Shown: positions 54,767 through 63,594 of the stretch, piece by piece
Position numbering within the stretch: the first letter of the stretch is position 1
Layout of the letters: each line of letters starts with the position of its first letter
From: Bifidobacterium dentium JCM 1195 = DSM 20436
Lineage (GTDB): Bacteria > Actinomycetota > Actinomycetes > Actinomycetales > Bifidobacteriaceae
Reading direction: 5' to 3'
DNA: 64,000 bases
NCBI RefSeq assembly: GCF_001042595.1
Contig: NZ_AP012326.1
Span: 248,001-312,000, forward strand
Notes under the pieces: model-generated
The model's database searches: none
The model's input: only the letters and a program-made list of their open reading frames with translations
What the model was told of the DNA's origin: nothing
Translations under genes and position numbers: made by a program

Positions 54767-55789
54767 ATGGCTGTTTACAACAATCCGATCGTGCTTCAGC
54801 GCGCAGATCCCTGGGTGCTTAAGGTTGACGGCGAGTATTACTTCACCGGCTCCGATCCGGAATACAACTGCATCGCCATTCGTCATGCGTCGACCATCAA
54901 CGACCTGCAGAAGGCGCCGGAGACCGTGGTATGGCGCAAGCATGAATCCGGTCCGGCCAGCATCTACATCTGGGCGCCGGAACTGCATCGCATCAATGGT
55001 GCATGGTATATCTATTTCGCTGGTGCGGCAACGGATTTCGAGACCTCGGGACTGCCGACGCATCGTATGTTCGTGCTGGAGAACACCGATGACGACCCCA
55101 CTTCCGACAACTGGGTCGAGAAGGGGCAGATCGCCACTCCGGTCGACTCCTTCTCCCTTGATGCCACCACCGAAGTGATCGATGGCGTGCAGTATCTGGT
55201 ATGGGCTCAGAAGGATCCGGCGATCGAGGGCAATTCCAACCTGTATATCGCCAAGATGACCAATCCTTGGACGTTGGAAAGCGAACCGGTGATGCTCACC
55301 AAACCGGAATACGACTGGGAGTGCATCGACTTCCTCGTCAACGAAGGTCCGGCCTTCCTGTTCCATGAGAACAAGATCTACATCACCTATTCCGCTTCCG
55401 GCACGGGCGTCCCGTACGCCGTGGGCCTGCTGACCGCCGAGCGTGGCTCCGATTTGCTGGACAAGGCCTCCTGGACCAAGAGCCCGGTGCCGGTGTTCAA
55501 GACCTGCGCCGAGCACGGCCAGTACGGTCCGGGGCATAACTCCTTCACCAAGTCGGAGGATGGTGCCGATGATCTGATGGTCTACCACTGCCGCAACTAC
55601 ACGGAGATCACCGGGGATCCGCTGTTCGACCCGAACCGTCACGCCCGCGTCGGCGTGGTGAAATGGACCGAGGATGGCCCTGACTTCGGCGTTCCGGAGC
55701 CCGACAATCTGTGGACCCCGACCACGACCGACGTGCTGCCCGCCGATGGCGGAGCACTCGCGGGAACTCCTGCGGTGCGCCGATCATAG
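54767..55789 (+). CDS. Cytoplasmic GH43 exo-arabinofuranosidase-like enzyme
   Basis: Product of 340 aa, a single propeller without signal peptide. The start carries IVLQRADPWVLKVDGEYYFTGSDPEYN, with catalytic base Asp in RADPW, then ASIYIWAPELHRINGAWYIYFAG and NEGPAFLFHENKIYITYSASG with the acid Glu. A late HGQYGPGHNSFTKS holds the conserved His. This sequence type (ADPW...FTGSxPEYN) is close to exo-1,5-alpha-L-arabinofuranosidases of subfamily GH43_26. It would release arabinose from imported arabino-oligosaccharides. Confidence 0.9.
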   Translation: MAVYNNPIVLQRADPWVLKVDGEYYFTGSDPEYNCIAIRHASTINDLQKAPETVVWRKHESGPASIYIWAPELHRINGAWYIYFAGAATDFETSGLPTHRMFVLENTDDDPTSDNWVEKGQIATPVDSFSLDATTEVIDGVQYLVWAQKDPAIEGNSNLYIAKMTNPWTLESEPVMLTKPEYDWECIDFLVNEGPAFLFHENKIYITYSASGTGVPYAVGLLTAERGSDLLDKASWTKSPVPVFKTCAEHGQYGPGHNSFTKSEDGADDLMVYHCRNYTEITGDPLFDPNRHARVGVVKWTEDGPDFGVPEPDNLWTPTTTDVLPADGGALAGTPAVRRS

Positions 55790-55813
55790 GACGCCCATAA
55801 CTGGATGGGGGCA

Positions 55814-55861
55814 TGGGGAAATGGCTTGTCGTCCGGTTGGGGAAATGGCTTGTCGTCCGGT
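55814..55861. repeat. Tandem duplication of 24 bp
   Basis: A 24-bp unit beginning TGGGGAAATGGC occurs twice head to tail (55814-55837 and 55838-55861) just after the GH43 gene and 12 bp before the next promoter. It looks like a recent slip duplication. Confidence 0.7.
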
Positions 55862-55872
55862 GTGTCATCAAT

Positions 55873-55919
55873 TTGTACAACGATAGAAAAAGCTGTATAA
55901 TCAAAATTACAACGTTGCA
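55873..55919 (+). promoter_or_regulatory. Promoter with two LacI-type operators before the importer operon
   Basis: TTGTAC (55873-55878) and TATAAT (55896-55901) are 17 bp apart. Operator TACAACGATAGA (55876-55887) covers the -35, and TACAACGTTGCA (55908-55919) sits at the expected start of transcription. Both deviate slightly from the perfect palindrome at 51235. Confidence 0.75.
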
Positions 55920-56041
55920 AATGGCATCGCAGCTGAACATGGCGCGCGGACGGGAACGGTGAACAACGAAGTCGGGTCCGCCGCCACATGCAATGTTTGA
56001 GGATAAGGAATCTTGGGAGACCAAGAGATAAGGAGAAATCC

Positions 56042-57637
56042 ATGAAGATCAAGAAGAGCACCAAGGCTCTCGCGGCGGCGGCCTCCCTGGCCATGCTGTC
56101 CACCGTTGGCCTGTCCGCCTGCGGTGGCTCCGATTCCGGCGAGACCGACTCCAACGGCAAGCCGATCATCCGCGTCGCGCTGATCAAGCGCAGCACCCAG
56201 ATCGAAGCCAAGGAAATGAAGCTTCAGAAGGATCTCGAGGCCGCCTGCGACTGCACCATCAAGTGGGATGAGATTCTCGACACCCAGTGGTCCCAGCAGG
56301 CCTCCACCGTGCTGGCGTCCGGCGACGTCGCCGACATCACCGTGTGGGGCTACAACTCTTCCAACTTCGCCCAGTACGACTACTGGGAGGACCTGAGCGA
56401 CGATCTCGACCAGATGCCGAACGTTCAGGCGTACTTCAAGGAGGTCCCGAACGCCAAGAAGTTCGGCTCCGACATCGATGGACACGTGTGGCAGGTCCCG
56501 TCCGACTACGGCAACGCCTCCGGCGTCAAGTGGTCTTCCGGCCAGAACCTCATGATCAACAAGTCCTGGCTCGAGAAGCTCGGCCTCGAGGTTCCGAAGA
56601 CCTGGGATGACCTGACCAAGGTCCTCACCGCCTTCAAGAACGACGATCCGAACGGCAACGGCGAAGCCGACGAAATCCCGATGCTGATCAACCAGCTCGG
56701 CACCGCCGGATTCAACTGGTGGGATCCGTTCCTGCTGCTCAACGGTACCGGCCTGAACACCCAGATGATCGCCAACGGCAATCAGGGCATCTACATCAAG
56801 GACGGCAAGATCGGCAACTTCATGATCACCGACAACTTCCGTCAGGTCATCGAATACTACCACTCCCTGATCGAGCAGGGCCTCATGCCGAAGGACATCC
56901 TGACCCGTGACAGCTCCCAGAACAGCGCCGACATCTCCAACGACGGCAAGACCGCAAAGGTCGGCCTGATCTTCGGCTGGAACACCGGCAACTTCGGCGA
57001 CCTGAAGGACCAGTACGAGTCCATCGAGGTGCCGGCCGCCCCGGGCGTCTCCTATGAGGAGACCACCTGGGAACCGCAGTTCGAAGATATCTACAACGGT
57101 GCCTGCGTCAAGGCCGGCCTGGATGACGAACACAAGGCGGCCGCTCTGAAGATCATCAACAAGTGGATTGAGCCGGATACCTCCATGGAGTCCTATTACG
57201 GCGATCTCGACAAGTACATCTCCAACGAGGGCGACGGCAAGTACAAGGTCATCGAATTCCAGAAGGATCTGTCCACCTACGGTCTGGCAGACCGTGGCCT
57301 GACCTACGTGTCCGATGACATGTCCGTCGAAGGCGACGAGGACAAGGTTCTCGCCGAGAAGGACGGCAAGACCTACGAGACCCAGCAGTCCCATATCGGC
57401 GACAAGGACCTCATCCCGGCCTACGTCCGCCTGTCCGCTGAAGACAACACCACTGTGTCCAACAACAACTCCAACATCTTCAACTACGCCATGCCGTTGA
57501 TCTCCACCTGGATTCAGGATGGCGGCCTGACCGACGCGAAGTGGAACGAGTACGTTGACACCATGAAGCAGCAGGGCGTCGATGAGAACGTCAAGCTCTG
57601 GCAGAAGTGGTACGACAAGACCATGGCCGAAGAGTAA
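56042..57637 (+). CDS. ABC transporter solute-binding lipoprotein, oligosaccharide type
   Basis: Product of 531 aa. AAGGAGAAATCC precedes the ATG at 56042. A lipoprotein signal ends LSACGG (Cys after Ala). The mature protein is a family 1 binding protein of the LplA/AlgQ size class (QASTVLASGDVADITVWGYNSS ... LGLEVPKTWDDLTKVLTAFKNDDPNGNGEADEIPM in outline). It contains an NDDPNGNGEADE calcium-like loop that is typical of polysaccharide-derived ligands. It should capture arabino-oligosaccharides made by the endo-arabinanase. Its gene heads a three-gene import operon with the LacI operators upstream. Confidence 0.92.
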   Translation: MKIKKSTKALAAAASLAMLSTVGLSACGGSDSGETDSNGKPIIRVALIKRSTQIEAKEMKLQKDLEAACDCTIKWDEILDTQWSQQASTVLASGDVADITVWGYNSSNFAQYDYWEDLSDDLDQMPNVQAYFKEVPNAKKFGSDIDGHVWQVPSDYGNASGVKWSSGQNLMINKSWLEKLGLEVPKTWDDLTKVLTAFKNDDPNGNGEADEIPMLINQLGTAGFNWWDPFLLLNGTGLNTQMIANGNQGIYIKDGKIGNFMITDNFRQVIEYYHSLIEQGLMPKDILTRDSSQNSADISNDGKTAKVGLIFGWNTGNFGDLKDQYESIEVPAAPGVSYEETTWEPQFEDIYNGACVKAGLDDEHKAAALKIINKWIEPDTSMESYYGDLDKYISNEGDGKYKVIEFQKDLSTYGLADRGLTYVSDDMSVEGDEDKVLAEKDGKTYETQQSHIGDKDLIPAYVRLSAEDNTTVSNNNSNIFNYAMPLISTWIQDGGLTDAKWNEYVDTMKQQGVDENVKLWQKWYDKTMAEE

Positions 57638-57797
57638 GCCAGGTTCCCTACCGACATTCCCACATAACCGAACCAGCCCTCCCTCGCGGTGAGCATCAAT
57701 CCGCAAACCGGCGGGGGAGGGCCATACATTGTTCACGTTTCGTATCTTCAAACTTCATTTCCGGCGATTGTCCGGACAACCCAAGAGAGGGATGGAT

Positions 57798-58775
57798 ATG
57801 GCTGTTTCGCAAATCGCAGCATCCGCGTCGAACGCAGACGTCCCGGACAACGACTACATCGCCAAGCACAAGCCCCTGCCGATCCGCATCGGTACTCATC
57901 TTCGTCGCTACTGGCAGCTGTGGCTCATGGCCCTGCCGGCAATGGTATTCGTGTTCATCTTCGCCTACATTCCAATGTATGGCATCCAGCTGGCCTTCCG
58001 CGAGTTCGTTCCGCGCAAAGGCCTGACCGGCGGCACCTTCGTCGGCCTGAAATATTTCAACAAGTTCTTCCAGTCCCCGCAGTTCGCCAACCTGATGCGC
58101 AACACCATCAGCATCAGCCTGTGGACCCTCGTGATGGGTTTCATCTGCCCGATCATCCTGGCCCTGCTCATCAACCAGCTCGGTTCCAAGAAGATCAAGG
58201 GCTTCGTGCAGACCATCACCTACATGCCGCACTTCATCTCCACCGTGGTCATCGTCTCGATGATCAGCATCTTCCTGAACCCGACTTCCGGCTTCATCGG
58301 CCGCTTCCTCAACGAGGACGGCAAGAGCATCCTGGGTGATCCGAATCTGTTCACTCCGATTTACTGGATCACCGAAGTCTGGCAGCATTGCGGCTGGAAT
58401 TCCATCATTTACCTGGCCGCACTGGCCGGCGTCGACACCGCTCTGTATGAGGCCGCCAAGATGGATGGCGCGAGTCGTCTGCAGCTCATCCGCTACGTCG
58501 ACATCCCGGCCATCCTGCCTACCTGCGGCGTGCTGCTCATCCTCAACATGGGCTCCGTACTGAACGTCGGCTTCGAAAAGGTCTTCCTGATGCAGAACTC
58601 GCTGAATCTGAGCTCCTCCGAAGTCATCTCGACCTTCGTGTACAAGATGGGCTTCGTCAGTAACCAGTACAGCTATTCGACGGCAATCGGCCTGTTCAAC
58701 ACGTTGATCAACTTCGTGTTCCTCGTCATGGCCAACGCGATTTCCAAGCGCGTGTCCGATACCAGCATCTTCTAA
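57798..58775 (+). CDS. ABC transporter permease, LplB/MalF type
   Basis: Product of 325 aa from the ATG at 57798; another ATG at 57792 lies too close to the GAGAGGG ribosome site. Six membrane segments start after a hydrophilic leader of about 30 residues. The ATPase-contact EAA loop reads EAAKMDGASRLQLIRYVDIP. The sequence resembles the LplB family that pairs with large binding proteins. It lies 160 bp after the binding-protein gene. Confidence 0.92.
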   Translation: MAVSQIAASASNADVPDNDYIAKHKPLPIRIGTHLRRYWQLWLMALPAMVFVFIFAYIPMYGIQLAFREFVPRKGLTGGTFVGLKYFNKFFQSPQFANLMRNTISISLWTLVMGFICPIILALLINQLGSKKIKGFVQTITYMPHFISTVVIVSMISIFLNPTSGFIGRFLNEDGKSILGDPNLFTPIYWITEVWQHCGWNSIIYLAALAGVDTALYEAAKMDGASRLQLIRYVDIPAILPTCGVLLILNMGSVLNVGFEKVFLMQNSLNLSSSEVISTFVYKMGFVSNQYSYSTAIGLFNTLINFVFLVMANAISKRVSDTSIF

Positions 58776-58802
58776 CGGTCGGTACAAGGAAAGGACATTC
58801 AA

Positions 58803-59756
58803 ATGAGCAATTCCGTTGCACCCGCCATCAAGACGGCGAATAATGAGATTCCGTGGAATCCGAAGGTACGCCAGAAAAAGCAGCCGTCCGATTACGTGGT
58901 CGACTTCCTGATCGGCCTGTTGGTGGTGGCGGTCGTCGTGGTGGTCCTGTACCCGCTGTGGTTCATCGTGATCGCCAGCTTCTCCAACTCCGCTCTGGTG
59001 TCCCAGGGCGCGGTGACCCTCTACCCCAAGGACATCAACTTCTCCGGCTACACCAAGATTCTCGAGGACTCCCGAATCTGGACCGGCTACAAAAACACCA
59101 TCATCTACTCCGTGATCGGAACCGCGGTCAACATGCTGGTCACCCTGCCGGTGGCGTTCTCCCTGTCCCGCCGCGAGTTCAAGGCCCGCCGCGTCATCCT
59201 GTTCCTGTTCACCTTCACCATGTTCTTCGCCGGTGGTCTGATTCCGAGCTACCTGCTCTTCAAGGACTTGGGCATCCTCAACTCCATGTGGGTGTTCATC
59301 CTGCCGGGTGCCGTGAACGTATTCAACGTGATCATTGCACGTTCGTTCTTCGAGACCTCCATCCCGGAGGAACTGCATGACGCGGCCCAGGTGGACGGTC
59401 TTGGTTACTTCCGCTACTTCATGAAGATCGTGCTGCCGCTGAGCTCGGCCATCATCGCCGTAATCGCACTGTACTACTTTGTGGGTCACTGGAACGACTT
59501 CTTCACCGGCCTTATCTACATCCGCAACCAAGAGAAGCAACCGTTGCAGAACGTGCTGCAGAACATTCTGCTCGCCAACCAGATGACCACTTCCGGTGGC
59601 GGTTCGGATGGCCGTTCCATGCTGGAACGCCAGCAGGCCGCGGATCAGATCAAGTACGGCATCATCATCGTGTCCACCCTGCCTCTGCTGGTCGTCTACC
59701 CGTTCCTGCAGAAGTATTTCAACAAGGGCGTCATGATCGGAGCCGTCAAGGGCTGA
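58803..59756 (+). CDS. ABC transporter permease, LplC/MalG type
   Basis: Product of 317 aa, 27 bp after the first permease with AAGGAAAGGA upstream. Six membrane segments are present; the EAA loop is ELHDAAQVDGLGYFRYFMKIVLPLS. It completes the membrane part of the importer. No ATPase gene follows, so the pair must use a shared MsiK-like ATPase encoded elsewhere, as is common for actinobacterial sugar importers. Confidence 0.92.
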   Translation: MSNSVAPAIKTANNEIPWNPKVRQKKQPSDYVVDFLIGLLVVAVVVVVLYPLWFIVIASFSNSALVSQGAVTLYPKDINFSGYTKILEDSRIWTGYKNTIIYSVIGTAVNMLVTLPVAFSLSRREFKARRVILFLFTFTMFFAGGLIPSYLLFKDLGILNSMWVFILPGAVNVFNVIIARSFFETSIPEELHDAAQVDGLGYFRYFMKIVLPLSSAIIAVIALYYFVGHWNDFFTGLIYIRNQEKQPLQNVLQNILLANQMTTSGGGSDGRSMLERQQAADQIKYGIIIVSTLPLLVVYPFLQKYFNKGVMIGAVKG

Positions 59757-59815
59757 TACGCGACACGAGCAGTCCGAAATTGCCGATATGGCACTTCATC
59801 TCATTCTCCTCCTTC

Positions 59816-59853
59816 CGAAAAGGCTGTCGCTCGTAGTGGCGGCGGCCTTTTCG
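59816..59853 (+). terminator. Hairpin between the importer and the last GH43 gene
   Basis: CGAAAAGGC (59816-59824) pairs with GCCTTTTCG (59845-59853), with further GC pairing inside. No T-run follows the stem, so it may only weaken read-through to the next gene. Confidence 0.4.
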
Positions 59854-59903
59854 TATGAGGGCAAGACATCGTATGAAACCAATCAAGTAGTAAGGTGACA
59901 CCT

Positions 59904-60980
59904 ATGACCGAAGCGACCGACGCATACGGCTATCTGCTCGTCCACTTCATCGAGGATCCGGACGGCTACGCCGAGAAGATTTACATGGATGTATCCGATG
60001 GCGACAATCCACGTCGATGGTTGCCTATCAACGATGGAAAGCCGGTGTTGACCTCCGCCATCGGTACCACGGGGGTGCGTGACCCGCATATCATCCGCAA
60101 TCCCGAAACCGGCACATGGTACGTCATCGCCACCGATTTGCGCGTGTTCGGAGGAGACGATGCCGGCTGGTTCGAATGGACGCGCCATGCCAGTACGAAT
60201 CTGATCATCTGGGAATCCGACGACCTGTTGCATTGGAGCGGACCGCGTATGCTCGACGTATCCCGTAAGCCGGACGGTTCCCACCTCGAGCTTGGCATGG
60301 CATGGGCGTGCGAATGCCTGTGGGTGCCGGACTACTATCCGGCGGAACATGAAGGTGGTCGCGGCGCATTCGTGATGTACTGGTCCAGCACCATCTTCAA
60401 CAATGAAGACACGCGGCATGACGACAAGGACGTCTACTGCACCGTACTGTGGGGAGCTACCACCGACTTCACGCAAGACACCTTCGAATACGGTGGCGTG
60501 TTCATCGACAACGACGGGGATGCCATCGACACCACCATGATCCAACGACCGCTGCCTGACGGCGGAATGCGCACGTACCGCATCACCAAGGACAATGCGC
60601 ACGGCAACGGCATCTGGATGGATTCCACCGATGCGAAACGCTGGTGGGAGCCCGATACTCAGTGGACCTTGGTGCAGGACCGAATCGGCGCCGAATACGT
60701 GCCGGATGGCAATCCCGGCGGAGTGGAAGGGCCGGCCGTGTTCGCCAACCACCATAACGACGGCGGTGCCGACGACGAATGGTATCTGTTCGTGGACGTG
60801 ATTCCGTCAATCGGCTACCAGCCAATGATCAGCCATGATCTTGATAAAGGCTGGGTCAAGCTGGAAAGTCAAGACTATTTCCTGACCGAGCATACGAAGC
60901 ATGGCGGTGTGGCTTCGCTGACACGTGCCGAATACGAACGTCTGCGCCCATTGGCCGCACTGGCCGACCTGCGGGGCTGA
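59904..60980 (+). CDS. Cytoplasmic GH43 family enzyme
   Basis: Product of 358 aa. TAAGGTGA is about 6 nt from the ATG at 59904; a GTG at 59895 overlaps that site and is rejected. No signal peptide. The propeller starts AYGYLLVHFIEDPDGYAEKIYMDVSDGDNPRRW, then GTTGVRDPHIIRNPETGTWYVIATDL with the catalytic base Asp, ECLWVPDYY and, later, GGVEGPAVF with the acid Glu. The opening matches arabinosidase-like GH43 subfamilies found in gut bacteria. It differs clearly from the two other cytoplasmic GH43 enzymes, so it probably handles a different branch linkage. No LacI operator precedes it; it may be read from the importer promoter. Confidence 0.88.
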   Translation: MTEATDAYGYLLVHFIEDPDGYAEKIYMDVSDGDNPRRWLPINDGKPVLTSAIGTTGVRDPHIIRNPETGTWYVIATDLRVFGGDDAGWFEWTRHASTNLIIWESDDLLHWSGPRMLDVSRKPDGSHLELGMAWACECLWVPDYYPAEHEGGRGAFVMYWSSTIFNNEDTRHDDKDVYCTVLWGATTDFTQDTFEYGGVFIDNDGDAIDTTMIQRPLPDGGMRTYRITKDNAHGNGIWMDSTDAKRWWEPDTQWTLVQDRIGAEYVPDGNPGGVEGPAVFANHHNDGGADDEWYLFVDVIPSIGYQPMISHDLDKGWVKLESQDYFLTEHTKHGGVASLTRAEYERLRPLAALADLRG

Positions 60981-60993
60981 ACACAATTTTTAC

Positions 60994-61045
60994 GGATATG
61001 GTGAGGGCCGCCCACGTCTTCTTGTGGGCGGCCCTCACCATATCC
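60994..61045. terminator. Strong bidirectional terminator
   Basis: A perfect 22-bp stem (60994-61015 with 61024-61045, 8-nt loop) lies between the converging GH43 and penicillin-binding-protein genes. It is the longest simple hairpin of this kind in the window. Confidence 0.85.
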
Positions 61046-61102
61046 GGCTGTATGACGGTCACCTCCAATGACGGCGATTACGCGTCATTGGCACTGGTAC
61101 CG

Positions 61103-63364
61103 CTATTGTTGCGGCGATTGTGTCGACTGACCTTGGTCGCTCTGCCCCTGGCTGCTCTGGTCAGTGGATGAACCGCTGCCACCGTTGTCGCCGCTGCCGG
61201 AGTCCGCATCACCATCACCGCTGCCGCTGCCGGATCCGCTGTCCGGCGTGGTGGTTTCGGTCGGGGACGGCGTGGTCGGCTGCGTGCTTTCCTCAGCCTT
61301 CGGCGTGGTCTGCGAGGTGTATGACTTCTGCGCGCCTGTACCCCACGTGCCATCCGATCCGCCGACCTTGCCGCTGTCGGTCGCGGTCGGGAATGTCTCG
61401 TTCGGGGTATCGGCCAAGGCCTGCGTCATATATTCGGTGAACAGATGCACTGGGTAGTCGCTGCCGCCGGTCCAGCTACCGAAGGCCGGGATTTCCTGCG
61501 GATTGCCGTTCGCATCCGGGTACCACATAGCCACCGTCGTTACCACCGAAGGGGTGTAACCGATGAAACTGGCCGCCCTGGAATCATTCGCCGTGCCGGA
61601 CTTGCCCGCGATGGTATGACCGGTGGCGCGCGCCTCGGTGGCGGTGCCGCGCTGCACCACGCCGGTGAGCGCCTTGGTTACCAGATTCGCGGAATTGGCT
61701 TCGAACACCTGCTCGGCCGTGGTCGGCGCGTTATACAGGTCGGATCCGTCCGGCGTCTTCACGGAGGCCACGATATGCAGCGTCGGCTTGTTGCCCTGAT
61801 TGGCCAACGTGGCGTATGCGCGCGTCATGTCCTCAACGCTCAGGCCGTTGTTGCCAAGTACGGTGTACGGTTCGGATCCATCCAAAGACGTGTTCTCCAC
61901 ACCCGCCTCACGTGCGGTATCGGCGATTTTCTTGGTGCCCAGTTTGGTCTGCAAATCCATGTACACGGTGTTCGACGACTGTTCGGTAGCCGTATACAGG
62001 TTCACGTATCCCAGGTTCGCGTTGCCGTAGTTGCTCACGGTTTCGGTGATGCCGGGGAAGGTGCGGAACGAGTTGCCGTTGAACATCGTGTTCAGGCTTA
62101 CGCCTTCGTTTATGGCGGCCAATAACGCGAACGGCTTCATGGTGGAACCGACCTCGTAGGTGGCCTGCGTGACGTTGTTGAGCTGCTTGGTCAGGTAATC
62201 GTCGCCCGCATACAGCGCGATAATCGACCCGTCCTTCGGGTTGACCGACAGCGCGCCGAACTGCATGCCGTCCGGCACTACGCCCTGCATGCCGTTCTGC
62301 GAGGGACTGACCACCGAATACATCAGATCCTGCTTGGATTTGTCGATGGTGGTCACGATCTTATAGCCGCCCGTTTCGAGGTCCTGCTTGCTGAAGGCCT
62401 TCGTGCCGATGAGTTCGTTCTGCACCATGGTCAGCAGGTATCCGTTCGCGCCTTCCAACTGATTGCTCTGCTGGTATTCGATGGCTTGCGGGAATTGCGA
62501 TTCCTTCCGTTGCTTGGCGGTGATGTAGCCGTCTTCCTCCATGATGCTGAGCACGCGCTTGTAGCGCTTCTGGGCCTGTGCCTCGTCCACCGCCGGGTCC
62601 CATGCGCTCGGCGCCGGGATGATGCCGGCCAGCGTGGCCGCTTCGGACAGCGTCAGATCCTTGGCGTCCTTGTTGAAGTACGCCTTGGCCGCCGCCTGGA
62701 TGCCGTATGCGCCACGGCCTAGGTAGATGGTGTTCATGTAGTTGCACAGCACCTGGCTTTTATCTTGCTGTTGCGCGATCTTGATGGCCAGGAACGCTTC
62801 TCGGAGCTTGCCGGAATACGATGTGGTCTCGCCCAGATAGTAGCGCTCCGCGTACTGCTGGGTGATGGTTGAGCCGCCCTGCCGGCTACCGGTGGTCAGG
62901 TTGTTGTACAGTGCGCGTGCGATGCCCACCAGATCGATGCCCTTGTTGGTGTAGAAGGAACGATCCTCGGAAGATACGATGGCGTTGCCGACGTAGTCCG
63001 GCAGCACGGAGCAGTCGATGATCTCACGATTCTGCTCGGCGTAGCTGCCGATTTCGGTGGTGCCGTCGGAATAGTAGACGGTTGTTTTTTCCGCGAGCGC
63101 GAACGCCTCCGGCTCCGGAACGCTCGTGGTGACGTACATGTAGGCGAACAGGCCGATGCCTGCCGTGAGGAGCGCCGCGAAAATCCCGAGCACCCATTTG
63201 AGTACGAGATGCTTGCGCTTGGTACGATTCTTCTTTGGTCCATTGGCGCGGTGCGAGCCGTGGCTGTTGCGCTGCACGTTGTGCGTGTTGCTGCGAGCGC
63301 TACGGGTGCCGTCTGCCTGCGGGGCATGGGAGCGCGAGCTTACGCTTCGAGTCTGTGAAACCAT
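61103..63364 (-). CDS. Class A penicillin-binding protein (bifunctional)
   Basis: Product of 753 aa. A basic cytosolic N-terminus (1-51) leads to a single membrane anchor (about 54-78). The glycosyltransferase domain has SSEDRSFYTNKGID with catalytic Glu133, and RQGGSTITQQYAERYYL. The transpeptidase domain has STMK (Ser407), SSN in ATEQSSNTVY, and KSGT in IAGKSGTAND. The last 80 residues are a Ser/Thr/Pro/Gly/Asp/Gln-rich tail with no fold. It polymerises and cross-links peptidoglycan. The gene is monocistronic and divergent from ino1. Confidence 0.94.
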   Translation of the reverse strand: MVSQTRSVSSRSHAPQADGTRSARSNTHNVQRNSHGSHRANGPKKNRTKRKHLVLKWVLGIFAALLTAGIGLFAYMYVTTSVPEPEAFALAEKTTVYYSDGTTEIGSYAEQNREIIDCSVLPDYVGNAIVSSEDRSFYTNKGIDLVGIARALYNNLTTGSRQGGSTITQQYAERYYLGETTSYSGKLREAFLAIKIAQQQDKSQVLCNYMNTIYLGRGAYGIQAAAKAYFNKDAKDLTLSEAATLAGIIPAPSAWDPAVDEAQAQKRYKRVLSIMEEDGYITAKQRKESQFPQAIEYQQSNQLEGANGYLLTMVQNELIGTKAFSKQDLETGGYKIVTTIDKSKQDLMYSVVSPSQNGMQGVVPDGMQFGALSVNPKDGSIIALYAGDDYLTKQLNNVTQATYEVGSTMKPFALLAAINEGVSLNTMFNGNSFRTFPGITETVSNYGNANLGYVNLYTATEQSSNTVYMDLQTKLGTKKIADTAREAGVENTSLDGSEPYTVLGNNGLSVEDMTRAYATLANQGNKPTLHIVASVKTPDGSDLYNAPTTAEQVFEANSANLVTKALTGVVQRGTATEARATGHTIAGKSGTANDSRAASFIGYTPSVVTTVAMWYPDANGNPQEIPAFGSWTGGSDYPVHLFTEYMTQALADTPNETFPTATDSGKVGGSDGTWGTGAQKSYTSQTTPKAEESTQPTTPSPTETTTPDSGSGSGSGDGDADSGSGDNGGSGSSTDQSSQGQSDQGQSTQSPQQ

Positions 63365-63537
63365 GCCTTCTACCGTAGCCGCCAGTCCTGAAAAACGGGC
63401 GAAAAGGGGTGGTGGATTGCATAAGTTAGGTGATTTATCCTCGGTTCTTTTACAAATCGACAGAATTTCGCCGGGTGTCGCAATAGCGCCGATTGTTCAG
63501 GGTTTTCTCAGTCGTACAGGTGGATTCTTGCCGATTC

Positions 63538-63566
63538 GCAGGTATGCTTAAAGGTTGTATACCTGC
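63538..63566 (+). promoter_or_regulatory. Inverted repeat upstream of ino1
   Basis: GCAGGTAT (63538-63545) and ATACCTGC (63559-63566) are exact complements with 13 nt between, ending 28 bp before the ino1 start. It could be an operator at the promoter or a leader hairpin; I cannot tell which. Confidence 0.35.
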
Positions 63567-63594
63567 AACGCATACATATGAGGAGTCGTTTCAG

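Noticed and set aside
57696-59540. A 614-codon minus-strand frame opposite the two permease genes
   Set aside because: It covers two clear membrane-protein genes with EAA loops and has an acidic, His-rich shadow composition.
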